DNA of 24,131 nt from JBMYQA01 sp049600855 (GTDB lineage Bacteria > Bacteroidota > Bacteroidia > Cytophagales > Flammeovirgaceae), in the NCBI GenBank assembly GCA_049600855.1, contig JBMYQA010000069.1, forward strand, positions 1 to 24,131. The letters are read 5' to 3'. Both the position numbers and the translations under genes were made by a program. Below, in pieces: positions 7,445-17,200 of this stretch. The notes under the pieces are model-generated. The model was not told the DNA's origin. It saw nothing but the letters and a program-made list of their open reading frames with translations, and did not search any database. Every line of letters begins with the position of its first letter. Within the stretch, counting starts at the first letter, position 1.

Positions 7445-9642
7445 AGTACATACGCAGCTTAATTGTTTTTGTAGGGATGTTGATGCTGAGCTTGCCAACA
7501 TTACTTGTGGCCCAAGACTTCCCTAGAGAAAATATTGATTTGGATGCCTTCATTCAAGAGCTTTTTGCCCAACAAGATGAAGATGTAGCTTATGAAGACC
7601 TGTATGAATCTTTATTCCAACTCTATCGAAATCCGTTAAACTTAAATAGAGCTGATGCGGAAGATCTTCGTTCGCTTTTTGTATTGTCGGAAGCGCAAAT
7701 CAATAATTTTCTTAAACACCGAAACGAAACAGGCAAGTTAGTCTCAATTTATGAACTTCAAGCCATTGCCGCTTTCGATCAAGAAACCATTTATAAGTTG
7801 TTGCCGTTCGTTACCGTTCGTGATGTGGGGTTAAATGCGGATAGTCGCTCTTTGTTTCAACGCATCAGAGATGAAGAAAACCAATTTTTATTGATTCGCT
7901 ACCAACGAACCATGGAAGAACGTGAAGGGTTTAGACGATTTATCAGCCCATTGGATTTTCCTTTTGAGGATTATGCCACTGAAGTTCCAAACTATTACCT
8001 TGGTTCTCCTGATGCATGGTATGTGCGCTATCGCTTAAGCCACTCTCAAGATTTTAGCCTTGGTTTTACTTTGGAAAAAGATGCGGGTGAGGAGATCGTT
8101 TTTGATAGAAACACCAGGCGCTATGGGGCAGATTTTATATCTTATCATGCTACCTTTTACAATCAAGGTAATTTTAAGGCCATTGCACTGGGAGATTATC
8201 AAATCCAGTTTGGGCAAGGATTACTGATGTCTGCGGGCTTTCAAGTTGGTAAAGGAACGGAAACGGTAAATACCGTACGAAGAAGTCATACAGGAATTCG
8301 ACCCTATACCTCTGTGCTGGAAACGGGCTTTTTGCGCGGTGCTGCTGCTACATATGAAATGGGCCAATTTGAGCTAACGGGCTTTTACTCTCGGATGTTT
8401 GAAGATGCCAGTATTGATTTGAGAACTGCCTCCACTGTAGAGTTTGAAGAGGGAAATCAGATTGCTTGGAACCGATTGGCGGCTTTTCAAACAAATGGAA
8501 TATTTACGGATGGTTTATTATTAGAGGATACGCCCATAAACACCAGTATAACGGGTTTTCACCGTACGCCCAGTGAAATCGCCAGAAAAGATCGGATTAG
8601 GGTAGAAACGATGGGTGGAAACTTGAGTTATGAGAGCAAAGATAAAAACCTCTTAGTGGGAGCTACTGTATTAAATACGGTATTTAGCATTCCCTTAAAT
8701 CGAGATTCTTCCGACTATAATCAATATGAGTTTAGGGGAAAGGATAATTTGAATCTAGGCTTTCACTACAGTTACAATTGGCGCAATTTTAACTTCTTTG
8801 GTGAGGTAGCAAATTCCAGTAGTGGAGGCATTGGTTTTCTTTCAGGCTTTGTGTCGAGTTTATCGAGAACGGTTCAGCTCGCCATGTTATACCGTCATTA
8901 CGATCGTGATTTCCATAGCTTTTATGGTGCCGCATTTGGGGAATATTCAACTAATATTAATGAAAGTGGGATGTACATTGGGGTGAAAGTTCAGCCCAAT
9001 CGAAACTGGATTTTTACTGCATATTACGATCAATATAAATCCAACTGGTTACGATTTAGAACAGATGCGCCTTCCGATGGTAATGATGTACGTATGAGGC
9101 TCACGCACAAACCCAATCGAAAAACAACCTTGTACGCGCAGTTTAGCTCAGAAACCAAAGAGCTAAATGTACCTGATAATACCAGTAAAATCGACTTTAT
9201 CTTACCAGCAACCCGAAATAATTACCTCATCAATGCTGACTTCAGAGCTTCTAAGTACATTAGTCTACGGTCGCGTCTTCAATTTAGCACCTTTGAACAG
9301 GTCGATCAAACAAATGGTTTTGCGGCTATTCAAGATGTGAATTTTGATTTTCGTAAAGTACGATTAAGTACTCGATTTGCACTTTTTGACACAGATAATT
9401 TTGAGAATAGGCAATATGTGTACGAAAAAGATGTACTATTTTCCTTTTCCATTCCTGCTTACAGTGGTAGAGGATATCGAAACTATTATTTGCTCCAGCT
9501 TAAACCAACGCGAAATATTGATATCTGGATACGCTATGCGATTACCACATTTTTGGAGAAAGATGAAGTTGGATCTGGATTGCAAGAGATTGACGGAAGT
9601 AGAATCTCAGAATTGAAAGTACAATTGCGTTATAAGTTTTAG
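7441..9642 (+). CDS. Helix-hairpin-helix protein with predicted outer-membrane beta-barrel
   Basis: A 733-residue exported protein. A signal peptide (about 1-25) leads into an acidic helical stretch and then a ComEA-like double helix-hairpin-helix module (about 64-127): LNLNRADAEDL aligns with the ComEA start, KHRNETGKLVS matches the RxxxGxF linker, and YELQAI begins the second unit. Canonical glycines of both hairpins are replaced (LSEAQ and FDQET), which weakens a DNA-binding reading. From about residue 150 to the end the chain is rich in aromatic, alternating strands and finishes in KVQLRYKF, a typical barrel terminus with C-terminal Phe. It overlaps the preceding barrel gene by 4 bp. Proteins of this layout in Bacteroidota are usually annotated only as helix-hairpin-helix proteins; their function is unknown to me. 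Confidence 0.72.
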   Translation: MKYIRSLIVFVGMLMLSLPTLLVAQDFPRENIDLDAFIQELFAQQDEDVAYEDLYESLFQLYRNPLNLNRADAEDLRSLFVLSEAQINNFLKHRNETGKLVSIYELQAIAAFDQETIYKLLPFVTVRDVGLNADSRSLFQRIRDEENQFLLIRYQRTMEEREGFRRFISPLDFPFEDYATEVPNYYLGSPDAWYVRYRLSHSQDFSLGFTLEKDAGEEIVFDRNTRRYGADFISYHATFYNQGNFKAIALGDYQIQFGQGLLMSAGFQVGKGTETVNTVRRSHTGIRPYTSVLETGFLRGAAATYEMGQFELTGFYSRMFEDASIDLRTASTVEFEEGNQIAWNRLAAFQTNGIFTDGLLLEDTPINTSITGFHRTPSEIARKDRIRVETMGGNLSYESKDKNLLVGATVLNTVFSIPLNRDSSDYNQYEFRGKDNLNLGFHYSYNWRNFNFFGEVANSSSGGIGFLSGFVSSLSRTVQLAMLYRHYDRDFHSFYGAAFGEYSTNINESGMYIGVKVQPNRNWIFTAYYDQYKSNWLRFRTDAPSDGNDVRMRLTHKPNRKTTLYAQFSSETKELNVPDNTSKIDFILPATRNNYLINADFRASKYISLRSRLQFSTFEQVDQTNGFAAIQDVNFDFRKVRLSTRFALFDTDNFENRQYVYEKDVLFSFSIPAYSGRGYRNYYLLQLKPTRNIDIWIRYAITTFLEKDEVGSGLQEIDGSRISELKVQLRYKF

Positions 9643-9664
9643 CTTGCACCGCTATGCTTATTAC

Positions 9665-10630
9665 TTAACTTAAATCTTGTTTAAAACCTTCGTTAATTTT
9701 AAGCAAATCTTCTTTAACCATTCCTTGTAAAGTACCTGAAAGTCCACCTTCAAACTCCGCCGTGAGCTTTTGGAGTTCTGTAAATACCTGAGCTTCATAA
9801 GCGGCTTCTTCTTGCGCCATTTTCAGTTCTTCTTTTGCTACAAATGATTGCTCACTAATTCTTTCTAAGGATTCTTGAGCTGTACTTAAACCAATTTTAG
9901 CCTTATAATTCTCTCTAGTTTCTCTAAATTGTTTTTCGACCTTTGTGTAATATTCAATTATTGTATCACACACTTCTTGTTGCCCTTTAAGGTCATCAAT
10001 CACGCCTTGAACTTCCAAAATGGTTTCTTCTAATAAGCCCTCTTTAAAGTCATCTGCATAGTAATAAGATGGCTTAAAGTAAAGTTCTTTAAACTCGTTA
10101 TTTACTTGATTACGGATGGTGAAATGCTCAGCAGTGGGATTATCTGTACTTCGCTGGCGTATTTCATTTTCAATGACTTTACCATACAGTTCTTGAAATT
10201 GCGTTTGCTCTTCACGGGTAGACTGTCGGCCTTTGTAATGGAGTAGCAAAGTAGCCTCATCGGTTTGAGGAAGTTTATGCCGTTTGTATATCTTGTCTAA
10301 ATTGTATTTGAGCAAGCCCTCTAATTCCGCTTTGTGCTGAATTTGTTCTTGTTTTTGCGCAATGCATTTTTCAATGGCTTGATCAAGCTTGCCTTCTGGA
10401 CTATCTGCATATTCCATATCGGCAATGGCTTGGGTGGCTTCATTCGCCTCCTTGAGTTGTTTCTTTTTTCGAGATATGCGTAATGTGAAAAAAGTAATCA
10501 GTGCAGCTAAAGACCCTCCAACTATTAAAAAAATAGCGAGGTAATCTGTAATAGCTAAATAAATCCCGTAAAGTCCTGCCATAGCAATTACTAAAATCAA
10601 AGCTCCAAAACCACAACCTGCTTCATCCAT
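9665..10630 (-). CDS. Unrecognised membrane protein with coiled-coil tail
   Basis: A 321-residue protein I do not recognise. Residues 8-27 and 31-50 are strongly hydrophobic and form a tight helical hairpin in the membrane. The following RISRKKK (51-57) suggests the remainder lies in the cytoplasm. The rest is charged and helical with long Glu/Lys/Gln stretches (about 60-105 and 205-320), hence probably coiled coil, with a Tyr-rich patch (PSYYYADD) in the middle. There is no signal peptide and no enzymatic motif. It is the last gene of the leftward group, 65 bp after the M28 peptidase stop, and converges on the helix-hairpin-helix gene with 22 bp between the stops. A scaffold or envelope-linked role is only a guess. 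Confidence 0.65.
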   Translation of the reverse strand: MDEAGCGFGALILVIAMAGLYGIYLAITDYLAIFLIVGGSLAALITFFTLRISRKKKQLKEANEATQAIADMEYADSPEGKLDQAIEKCIAQKQEQIQHKAELEGLLKYNLDKIYKRHKLPQTDEATLLLHYKGRQSTREEQTQFQELYGKVIENEIRQRSTDNPTAEHFTIRNQVNNEFKELYFKPSYYYADDFKEGLLEETILEVQGVIDDLKGQQEVCDTIIEYYTKVEKQFRETRENYKAKIGLSTAQESLERISEQSFVAKEELKMAQEEAAYEAQVFTELQKLTAEFEGGLSGTLQGMVKEDLLKINEGFKQDLS

Positions 10631-10695
10631 AATTTCTGAATATTACAAGAGGTGTCTAAACTAAAAAATAAACGGTTAGGAGTCAAATGCTGACC

Positions 10696-11964
10696 CTACT
10701 TTGCCAGTTGATTGGTAAAATCTCTAATGAGCAAAAATGCTTCCTTAAATTTGCTAAATGGAATCGGTGTTGTATCGTTTACATCGTGATAATGTTTCCA
10801 ATCGCCTTCCAAATAAAAAAAGAAACAAGGTACATTTTCTTTATAAAAAAAATAATGGTCAGAATTTGCCGCTTCGCCTCGTTTGCCAATTCTTGGAAGG
10901 TAATTATGCGTTTGATTAATTTGTTCTAGTAATGCAAAGGCTTCCTTATAAACACTTCCATTGACGGCTGTCATGCCTTTCTCGCCTGTGGCAAACAGAT
11001 CGAGGTTGATTAAAAATTTGATTTGTTTTAATGGAAAAAAAGGAGATTCTGTGTAGTAGCGAGACCCTACAAGTCCTGCTTCTTCGGCACTAAACGCAAT
11101 AAAGGCCACGGAACAGGCAGGAGGGTTTTTGGCATAATAGTTTGCCAGCTCAATTAACATTGCCACACCTGAAGCGTTGTCATTTGCACCAGGAAAGAAG
11201 GTGTTTGCGCCCATATTCCCCAAATGATCGTAATGGGCAGTAAACACCATAAAAGAGTCTGGTTGGCTTTTTCCTTCGATATAGGCCACCACATTTTGAC
11301 TTTGGTAGCCATATTTCACTTGAGCATCAATGGTAAAGTTTACCTTTTTAGCACTTGGATTAAATGCCTCTTTTAAAACGAGCAGTTTGGCTTGTTGATG
11401 TTGACTGCGGGAAACCCAATACGTAAGTTTATCTACAATCAGTAAATGAGCCTTGGCCTTTAGAAATAAGGCAACGTATTTTTTAGGAAGTTTATAGAGA
11501 TCCGTAGCGTATTTTTCCTCATAAGCTAAAATGGTCGATTCCCATTTTATTTTAAACAACTTGCTCGTTGGGTTTTTGATGGCTGCACTATCTAAATAGA
11601 GCAATTTTCCAACACCATTCGCTTTAGGGGAAGCGGGATGAGCAATGTAATCTTTGCCTGGTCTTAACGTTTTTCTGCCCAACTTCAATTCCATGTTGCC
11701 GCCAAAAGTATTGACATCCAGTTTAAAACGGTGGAAAGGGCCTTTGCCAAAAAATGTGAGTCCAGCAGCTTCAAATTGATTCTTAATAAAATTTGCCGCA
11801 ATTTTATCTCCCTGATTGGTATACCCTCTTCCATTCATATAAGGGGCACACAGGGAGTCTACAATAGACTTGGCGCGTTGCAAATCTTGTGCTTTACTTG
11901 GCATTTGAGTGAGAAAAGCGAGTAACAGTAAAAATATTCTAATGTACAATGGTTTGAGATTCAT
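10696..11964 (-). CDS. M28 family zinc metallopeptidase (exported)
   Basis: A secreted or periplasmic aminopeptidase-like enzyme of peptidase family M28. It has a signal peptide (about 1-25, cleavage near SKAQ) and then a 396-residue mature chain. All expected di-zinc site residues are visible: His244 with catalytic-support Asp246 in AHYDHLG, bridging Asp262 in GANDNASGVA, general base Glu294 and ligand Glu295 in SAEEAGLVGS, Asp322 in NLDLFA and His393 in YHDVNDT. It should therefore be active and release N-terminal amino acids, but specificity is not readable. About 90 residues between the N-terminal region and the catalytic core (about 130-225) match no domain I recognise. The gene begins 24 bp after the PorE-like gene's stop, so the two are almost certainly co-transcribed. 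Confidence 0.92.
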   Translation of the reverse strand: MNLKPLYIRIFLLLLAFLTQMPSKAQDLQRAKSIVDSLCAPYMNGRGYTNQGDKIAANFIKNQFEAAGLTFFGKGPFHRFKLDVNTFGGNMELKLGRKTLRPGKDYIAHPASPKANGVGKLLYLDSAAIKNPTSKLFKIKWESTILAYEEKYATDLYKLPKKYVALFLKAKAHLLIVDKLTYWVSRSQHQQAKLLVLKEAFNPSAKKVNFTIDAQVKYGYQSQNVVAYIEGKSQPDSFMVFTAHYDHLGNMGANTFFPGANDNASGVAMLIELANYYAKNPPACSVAFIAFSAEEAGLVGSRYYTESPFFPLKQIKFLINLDLFATGEKGMTAVNGSVYKEAFALLEQINQTHNYLPRIGKRGEAANSDHYFFYKENVPCFFFYLEGDWKHYHDVNDTTPIPFSKFKEAFLLIRDFTNQLAK

Positions 11965-11988
11965 GTGTTAAACGTGAATTAAAGCGGT

Positions 11989-14031
11989 TTACTTTAATAC
12001 TTTAAATTCGGTTCTTCTATTTTGTTGCCTGCCCTCTGGCGTATCATTAGTGGCTATGGGTTGAGATTCGCCATAACCTTTGTAGGTTAAACGGCTGGCA
12101 GCAATTCCTTTAGTACCCAAGTAATCAACAACCGATTTGGCTCTATCGTTAGAGAGTTTTTGGTTGTAGCTGTCAGCACCAACCGTATCAGTATGTCCAG
12201 AAATCTCGATTTTTAAACTCGGGTTTTCCTTGAGTAAGGCAATCAGATTTTCCAGTTCTCTTTTTGATTCTGGTCTTAACGTAGATTTGTCGGTATCGAA
12301 AAAGATATTTCGTAATATAATCTTTTTTCCTGGTTTCAACTTTTTCAAGAATACATCTTTTTCCACTTCTAAATAACCTTGGTTTTCAGGTAGGTCGAAG
12401 TTTTCGGAGTGGAAGAGGTAGTTGGGGGCTTTCACGGCAATGCCGTAATTTTTGCCTGCGGGTAGCGTGACTAAAAACCGACCTGATTTGTTATTAGACG
12501 TAAATTGGGCAATAATTTCGCCCAGTTCATTATCGGTAATTTCAATTTTTGCACCAACGGCATTTTTATTCTCGTCATCCAGTGTACGTCCTTTGAACAG
12601 CGTTAATTCATTCGATTCTACCACCACTTTTTGTTCCACCACCAAATTACGGGTTGGTTGGCTCAATCCAGCAATTAAAATGTCTTCTGTATTTACAAAA
12701 ACAGGCTTTTCAGGGCCGAGTAAGATGACTTTGTAAATGTCTTTTTCGCCATTTCCATCTTTTTTTACTGATGAGTAATAGCCGCGTTTACCACTGGCAT
12801 TAATCACGAAAAATACATCATCGTCAGGCGTGTTAATGGGCATGCCTAAATTTTCAGGGATACTCCATGCTCCATCTTCATAAACACTCTTAAAAATGTC
12901 GTACCCACCAATTGTTTCATGCCCACGAGAACTAAAATACATGGTTTTGCCATCTGGATGAATGTAAACCCCATCCTCATCGTATGTTGTATTAATGGTA
13001 AATCCAAGGTTTTTAGGTTCACCCCATTCGCCATCCTCATCGCGCTCACTTACAAAAATGTCTGCTCCGCCTTTGGTGAGGTCAGGACGATCACTGACGA
13101 AATACAACTTGCTCCCATCAAAGGAATAGCTGGCAGAAGTTTCGACATATTTCGTATTGATGTTTTTATTCATCTTCTTGGGTTTAGTCCATTCGGTACC
13201 AATTAAATCGCATTCATAAAGGTCACCCTCTCTGAAAATGATCATGCGTGTACCATCTGGAGACAAACCCACAGTGGCATCATGGAATTTTGAATTAATC
13301 ACATCTCCCATATTCGATGGCGTTTGCCATTCGCCTTTGGCATTGATTTTACTTTGATAGATGTCTTCAAAGTAATGATAATCTATGTCTTGTTCGCCAC
13401 CTGTTGTATTGGCTCGGCGAGAAGTAAAAAGCATGAGTGATTCATCGGCATTAATTACAGGACCAAAATCAGGAAACTCAGAGTTGACTACTCCACCTAA
13501 GTTGTCGATAAACGCTCTCACTGGCTTTTTAGAAAGTACTTTTCCCACTTTGCATTCTTCAACCCGCTTAAATACCGAAGCATAATCGTTAACAGGTGCT
13601 TCATTGGAGTGCTTACTCATGTATTTTTGGTATTCTTCAATGGCTTTATCCCAATGCCCATTCATCTGATGGCCCCGGCCGAGATAGTAGTGAATGGTGC
13701 TGTTGTAATTGGGATTGAGTTGATATGACTTTTGGAAATAAGCAAGTGCTTCTGTTTTAGGTTCATTAGGAGAAAGCAGGTAGCATGAGCCAATCTTAAA
13801 GTTGAGCGCTGCACTGTTTGGGTTGAATTGGTTTGCCTTTTTATAAAGTTCTAAGGCTTTATGATAAGCTTGGTCTACTTCCACATGATCATCTGCCGCT
13901 TTTATGGCTTTCACGGCTGCTTTAAATCCATCTTTTCGATCTTTAAACAGCGATTTCTCAAATGGAATATCCTGTTGAGCAAAAAGTGGGGTAAAACCAA
14001 TCAATAGCCAAAAGAAAAATAGTCTTTTCAT
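11989..14031 (-). CDS. PorE-like periplasmic OmpA protein (TPR-PD40-CRD-OmpA)
   Basis: A 680-residue exported peptidoglycan-binding protein. I place the start at 14031 rather than at the longer ATG at 14073, because the signal peptide (MKRLFFFWLL..., to about residue 19) begins there. Order: TPR helices (about 40-145); PD40/WD40-like propeller repeats (about 180-440) with recurring SPDG/HPDG and YFxS motifs; a carboxypeptidase-regulatory/CNA-B-like beta-sandwich (about 485-560); and a C-terminal OmpA domain (about 570-680). The OmpA peptidoglycan-binding pair is present as Asp615 (GHTD) and Arg630 (NDRAKS), the usual 15 residues apart. The same order occurs in PorE of the type IX secretion system, but PorE is a lipoprotein and this chain shows no lipobox Cys; Bacteroidota also have several such paralogues. 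First gene of a leftward operon. Confidence 0.88.
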   Translation of the reverse strand: MKRLFFFWLLIGFTPLFAQQDIPFEKSLFKDRKDGFKAAVKAIKAADDHVEVDQAYHKALELYKKANQFNPNSAALNFKIGSCYLLSPNEPKTEALAYFQKSYQLNPNYNSTIHYYLGRGHQMNGHWDKAIEEYQKYMSKHSNEAPVNDYASVFKRVEECKVGKVLSKKPVRAFIDNLGGVVNSEFPDFGPVINADESLMLFTSRRANTTGGEQDIDYHYFEDIYQSKINAKGEWQTPSNMGDVINSKFHDATVGLSPDGTRMIIFREGDLYECDLIGTEWTKPKKMNKNINTKYVETSASYSFDGSKLYFVSDRPDLTKGGADIFVSERDEDGEWGEPKNLGFTINTTYDEDGVYIHPDGKTMYFSSRGHETIGGYDIFKSVYEDGAWSIPENLGMPINTPDDDVFFVINASGKRGYYSSVKKDGNGEKDIYKVILLGPEKPVFVNTEDILIAGLSQPTRNLVVEQKVVVESNELTLFKGRTLDDENKNAVGAKIEITDNELGEIIAQFTSNNKSGRFLVTLPAGKNYGIAVKAPNYLFHSENFDLPENQGYLEVEKDVFLKKLKPGKKIILRNIFFDTDKSTLRPESKRELENLIALLKENPSLKIEISGHTDTVGADSYNQKLSNDRAKSVVDYLGTKGIAASRLTYKGYGESQPIATNDTPEGRQQNRRTEFKVLK

Positions 14032-14090
14032 TTTATCAATATCAATTGTTAAAATAGAAATTTTCATCTCCATGTAACCTTATGGAAAAT

Positions 14091-14098
14091 CAAACATA
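14091..14098 (-). promoter_or_regulatory. Candidate -7 element for the PorE-like gene
   Basis: On the minus strand 14098-14091 reads TATGTTTG, an exact fit to TAnnTTTG. Transcription would begin near 14084, about 53 nt before the chosen start at 14031 but only about 11 nt before the alternative ATG at 14073, which supports the downstream start. No clear -33 TTG is visible. Confidence 0.35.
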
Positions 14099-14193
14099 CT
14101 GGTTAAAAAGTTGTTGTGTGTATGATCATTCAAGATTAATAAATTATTCCTAAATTCCGAATAGGCTAACCAATGTACTAACGTTGGGCTTTG

Positions 14194-14201
14194 TATATTT
14201 G
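14194..14201 (+). promoter_or_regulatory. Candidate -7 element for the first histidine kinase
   Basis: TATATTTG at 14194-14201 fits TAnnTTTG and lies 40 bp before the ATG at 14242, giving a leader of about 34 nt. The -33 element is not evident. With the minus-strand element at 14091-14098 it would form a divergent promoter pair. Confidence 0.35.
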
Positions 14202-14241
14202 GTGAGCGGACAGGTGGAATTCCGATTAATTTTCTCAATTC

Positions 14242-17200
14242 ATGATTAATATAGGAAGGCTTTTTTTAACAATCATTCTGATTTTTCAATTTCAATTGGT
14301 GCTGTTAGGGCAGCGTTATGTGTTGGACCCAAATAAATCAATCTCTCAGTATACATTGAAACGGTGGAGTGGGGAAGATGGACTGCCTTCTATTGCATTA
14401 ACCGATATTTTACAAACAGAGGACAAATACTTGTGGGTATCCACTTACAATGGTCTAGCAAAGTTTGATGGCGTAAGCTTTGAAGTATTCAATTTGGAAA
14501 ATACGCCAGCGATGTTATCCAATTCGATTACAACCCTAGCTTATCATAATGGCGTATTGTGGATTGGCTCTCATAAAGGAATTGTTCGGTATGAAAATAA
14601 TCAATTTAGTATTGAAGATGAGTTGACGCAGTTGCATGCGGTCAGTATTGAAAAAATATTTTTTGATTCGCAGGGAGGTATGTGGATTGGGACCACTTCT
14701 GAAGGTTTATTCTACTATAAAGATCGTTTGGTATCGTTCCATGATAAAGCGCTTATGGAAAGTCCGATAAAAACGATTATAGAAGATGCGACAGGCGGGG
14801 TATGGGCGGGTACCGATAAGGGAAGCTTATTTTATCTCAAAAACGTAAAGGTGAAGAAAAGAATTCCTGCGTCTAATACGTCTGGAGTCACTAATTTTTA
14901 CTTAGATAAATCAGGGACAGTATGGGTAGGAGCGGAGCAAGGATTGTTCAATATTGTAGATGGAGAGTTGATTAGAAATGAGCAATTAGATTTTAAAGAT
15001 GTGGTTGATATTACCGAAGATGAGTTTGGAAACATGTGGTTTAGCAATAATCATGGCGTTTTTAGGTACTTTCCAAGTAAAAACAAGATAGAACGATTTT
15101 CGGAGAAGCAAGGATTACCTAATAATTTGATTCGCAAGCTATTGTTTGATCATCAAGGTAATTTATGGATTGCTTCCTATCGCTCAGGTTTGTTTCAGTT
15201 GACTGATGGTTTATTCACCTGTTATTCGAGTAGTGAAGGGTTAAGGGGAGATGTGGTTACTTCGGTGATACAATATGACGCTGATACCTATTGGTTGGGA
15301 CTTGAAGGAGGGAAAATTGATGTGTTGCATCAGGGGGAAATAGCTCCGTTAAATACTTCTGTACCAATTCCGTCAGCACGATTGAAACACCTCATGCGAG
15401 ATCGCGAAGGCTATGTGTGGGTAAGCACGTATGGAGGGCTTTTAAAGTTTGATAAATTCGGTACAGCTATGCCTATTCCAGCAGTGAAAGGCATGGATAA
15501 TTACATCCGTCTCACCTTTGAAGATACGCAAGGAAATATTTGGATTGGCACGCGTAGGGTTGGCGTTTTTTGTTTAAAACCCGATGGTACTCAGCTTCAT
15601 TTTGATACGAATAATGGCTTAGGATCAAACTTTGTGATGTCGATTGACGAATCGGATGACGGTAAATTATACGTGGGCACCAAAAGTGGTTTGGAAGTCA
15701 TTGAAAATGAAAAAGTGATTAGGAGTTATGACATGTCAAATGGTTTACCCACCAATATGGTGTTTGATGTTTTCTTAGATCAAGAAACCATTTGGATTGC
15801 CACAGACTTAGGATTATGTAGGGTAAGGGATAATCAGGTCATCATATTTAACCCTGGAGTGGGCTTGAGTGATAATGTGATATTTGATGTGGTGGCTGGT
15901 AATGATCAGGCGTTATGGTTGAGCTCAAATACTGGTGTAATTCGTGTTCCTAAAGCCGAGTTAGATCATTTTAAAAATGGCTGCACAAAAATGACTTCCT
16001 CCCGATTATTCGATAAAGGCGATGGCATGAAGAGTGAGCAATGTGTAGGAGCAGCAAAGATGTTTACTGATGAGGAAGGACGCATCTGGATTCCAACAAT
16101 TTCTGGAATTGCCACACTAAACCCAGCCAAACTATCCTTAAATCAGGATGTTCCTGTTCCATTTATTGAAAAAATTAAAACTGACGAACAGCAATATTTC
16201 CCATCTAACCCAATAGCTATTCAAGCTGGAGGCGCTAAACATTTGCAAATTTCTTTTACTGCATTTAACTACATTGCCCCTAGTAAAATTGATTTCCAAT
16301 ACCGATTGTTCCCATTTGATGATAAATGGCGTAATGCAGATGATCTTTCAAGAGAGGTTAGTTATACTAATTTGCCTCCTGATAACTATACGTTCGAAGT
16401 GAGAGCTGGAAATAATGGTGTGTGGAATGAGCAGGTTGCGCGACTAGAATTTGAGGTTGCTCCTTACTTTTACGAAACAAAGTGGTTTTATTTGTCGTGT
16501 TTTATTGCTTTTGTAGGGCTTACCTATTTTGCATACAGCATTCGTATTCAAAGTGCTAAACGAAATGAACATTTACTCCAACAACGAGTTACGGAGCGCA
16601 CGGAGGAAATTTTGCAACAAAAAGAGCAGATTGAGAAGCAAAAGTTAAACTTAGAACAAGCACTCACCGAACTTAAAGAGGCGCAATCGCATTTGATTCG
16701 CTCGGAGAAACTTGCACTTTTGGGGCAGTTAACGGCTAGTGTCGCTCATGAAATCAATACGCCATTAGGAGCCATTAAATCTTCCATTCGATCGGTGAAT
16801 GCATACATGGCCGATACCATAACCACACTTCCAGCATTGTTGCGGAGCTTATCGGAGGTGGAAATGGCTTGCTTTGCCTTGCTGTTGCAAGAAGGGAATA
16901 AATCTTATCAGCATCTACCCACGAAAGAACGACGGGCACTTCGCACTGAACTTGCAGCAGAATTAAAAAGCATAGGAATTGATCGGCCGCGGAAAGTAGC
17001 AGATAATTTAGTGGATTATCATGTAAATGGTCGGCTGGTAGAGTTTTTACCGATTTTGACGCATGAAAAGTCTTCGGAATTACTTGTTGCTTTAGGTAAG
17101 TTGCACAATATCATGAGAGGAACGAATAATATTTCGATTGCAGCAGAAAAAGCTGCAAAAACGATTTTTGCCTTAAAAACGTATGCACACATCGATCATC

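Noticed and set aside
12452..13585. Several plus-strand open frames of 66-95 codons opposite the PorE-like gene
   Set aside because: They are antisense shadows of a well-supported coding region with clear domains on the other strand.
14032..14073. Longer N-terminus for the PorE-like protein starting at 14073
   Set aside because: The extra 14 residues precede a textbook signal peptide and would bury it; the candidate -7 element would leave only about 11 nt of leader.
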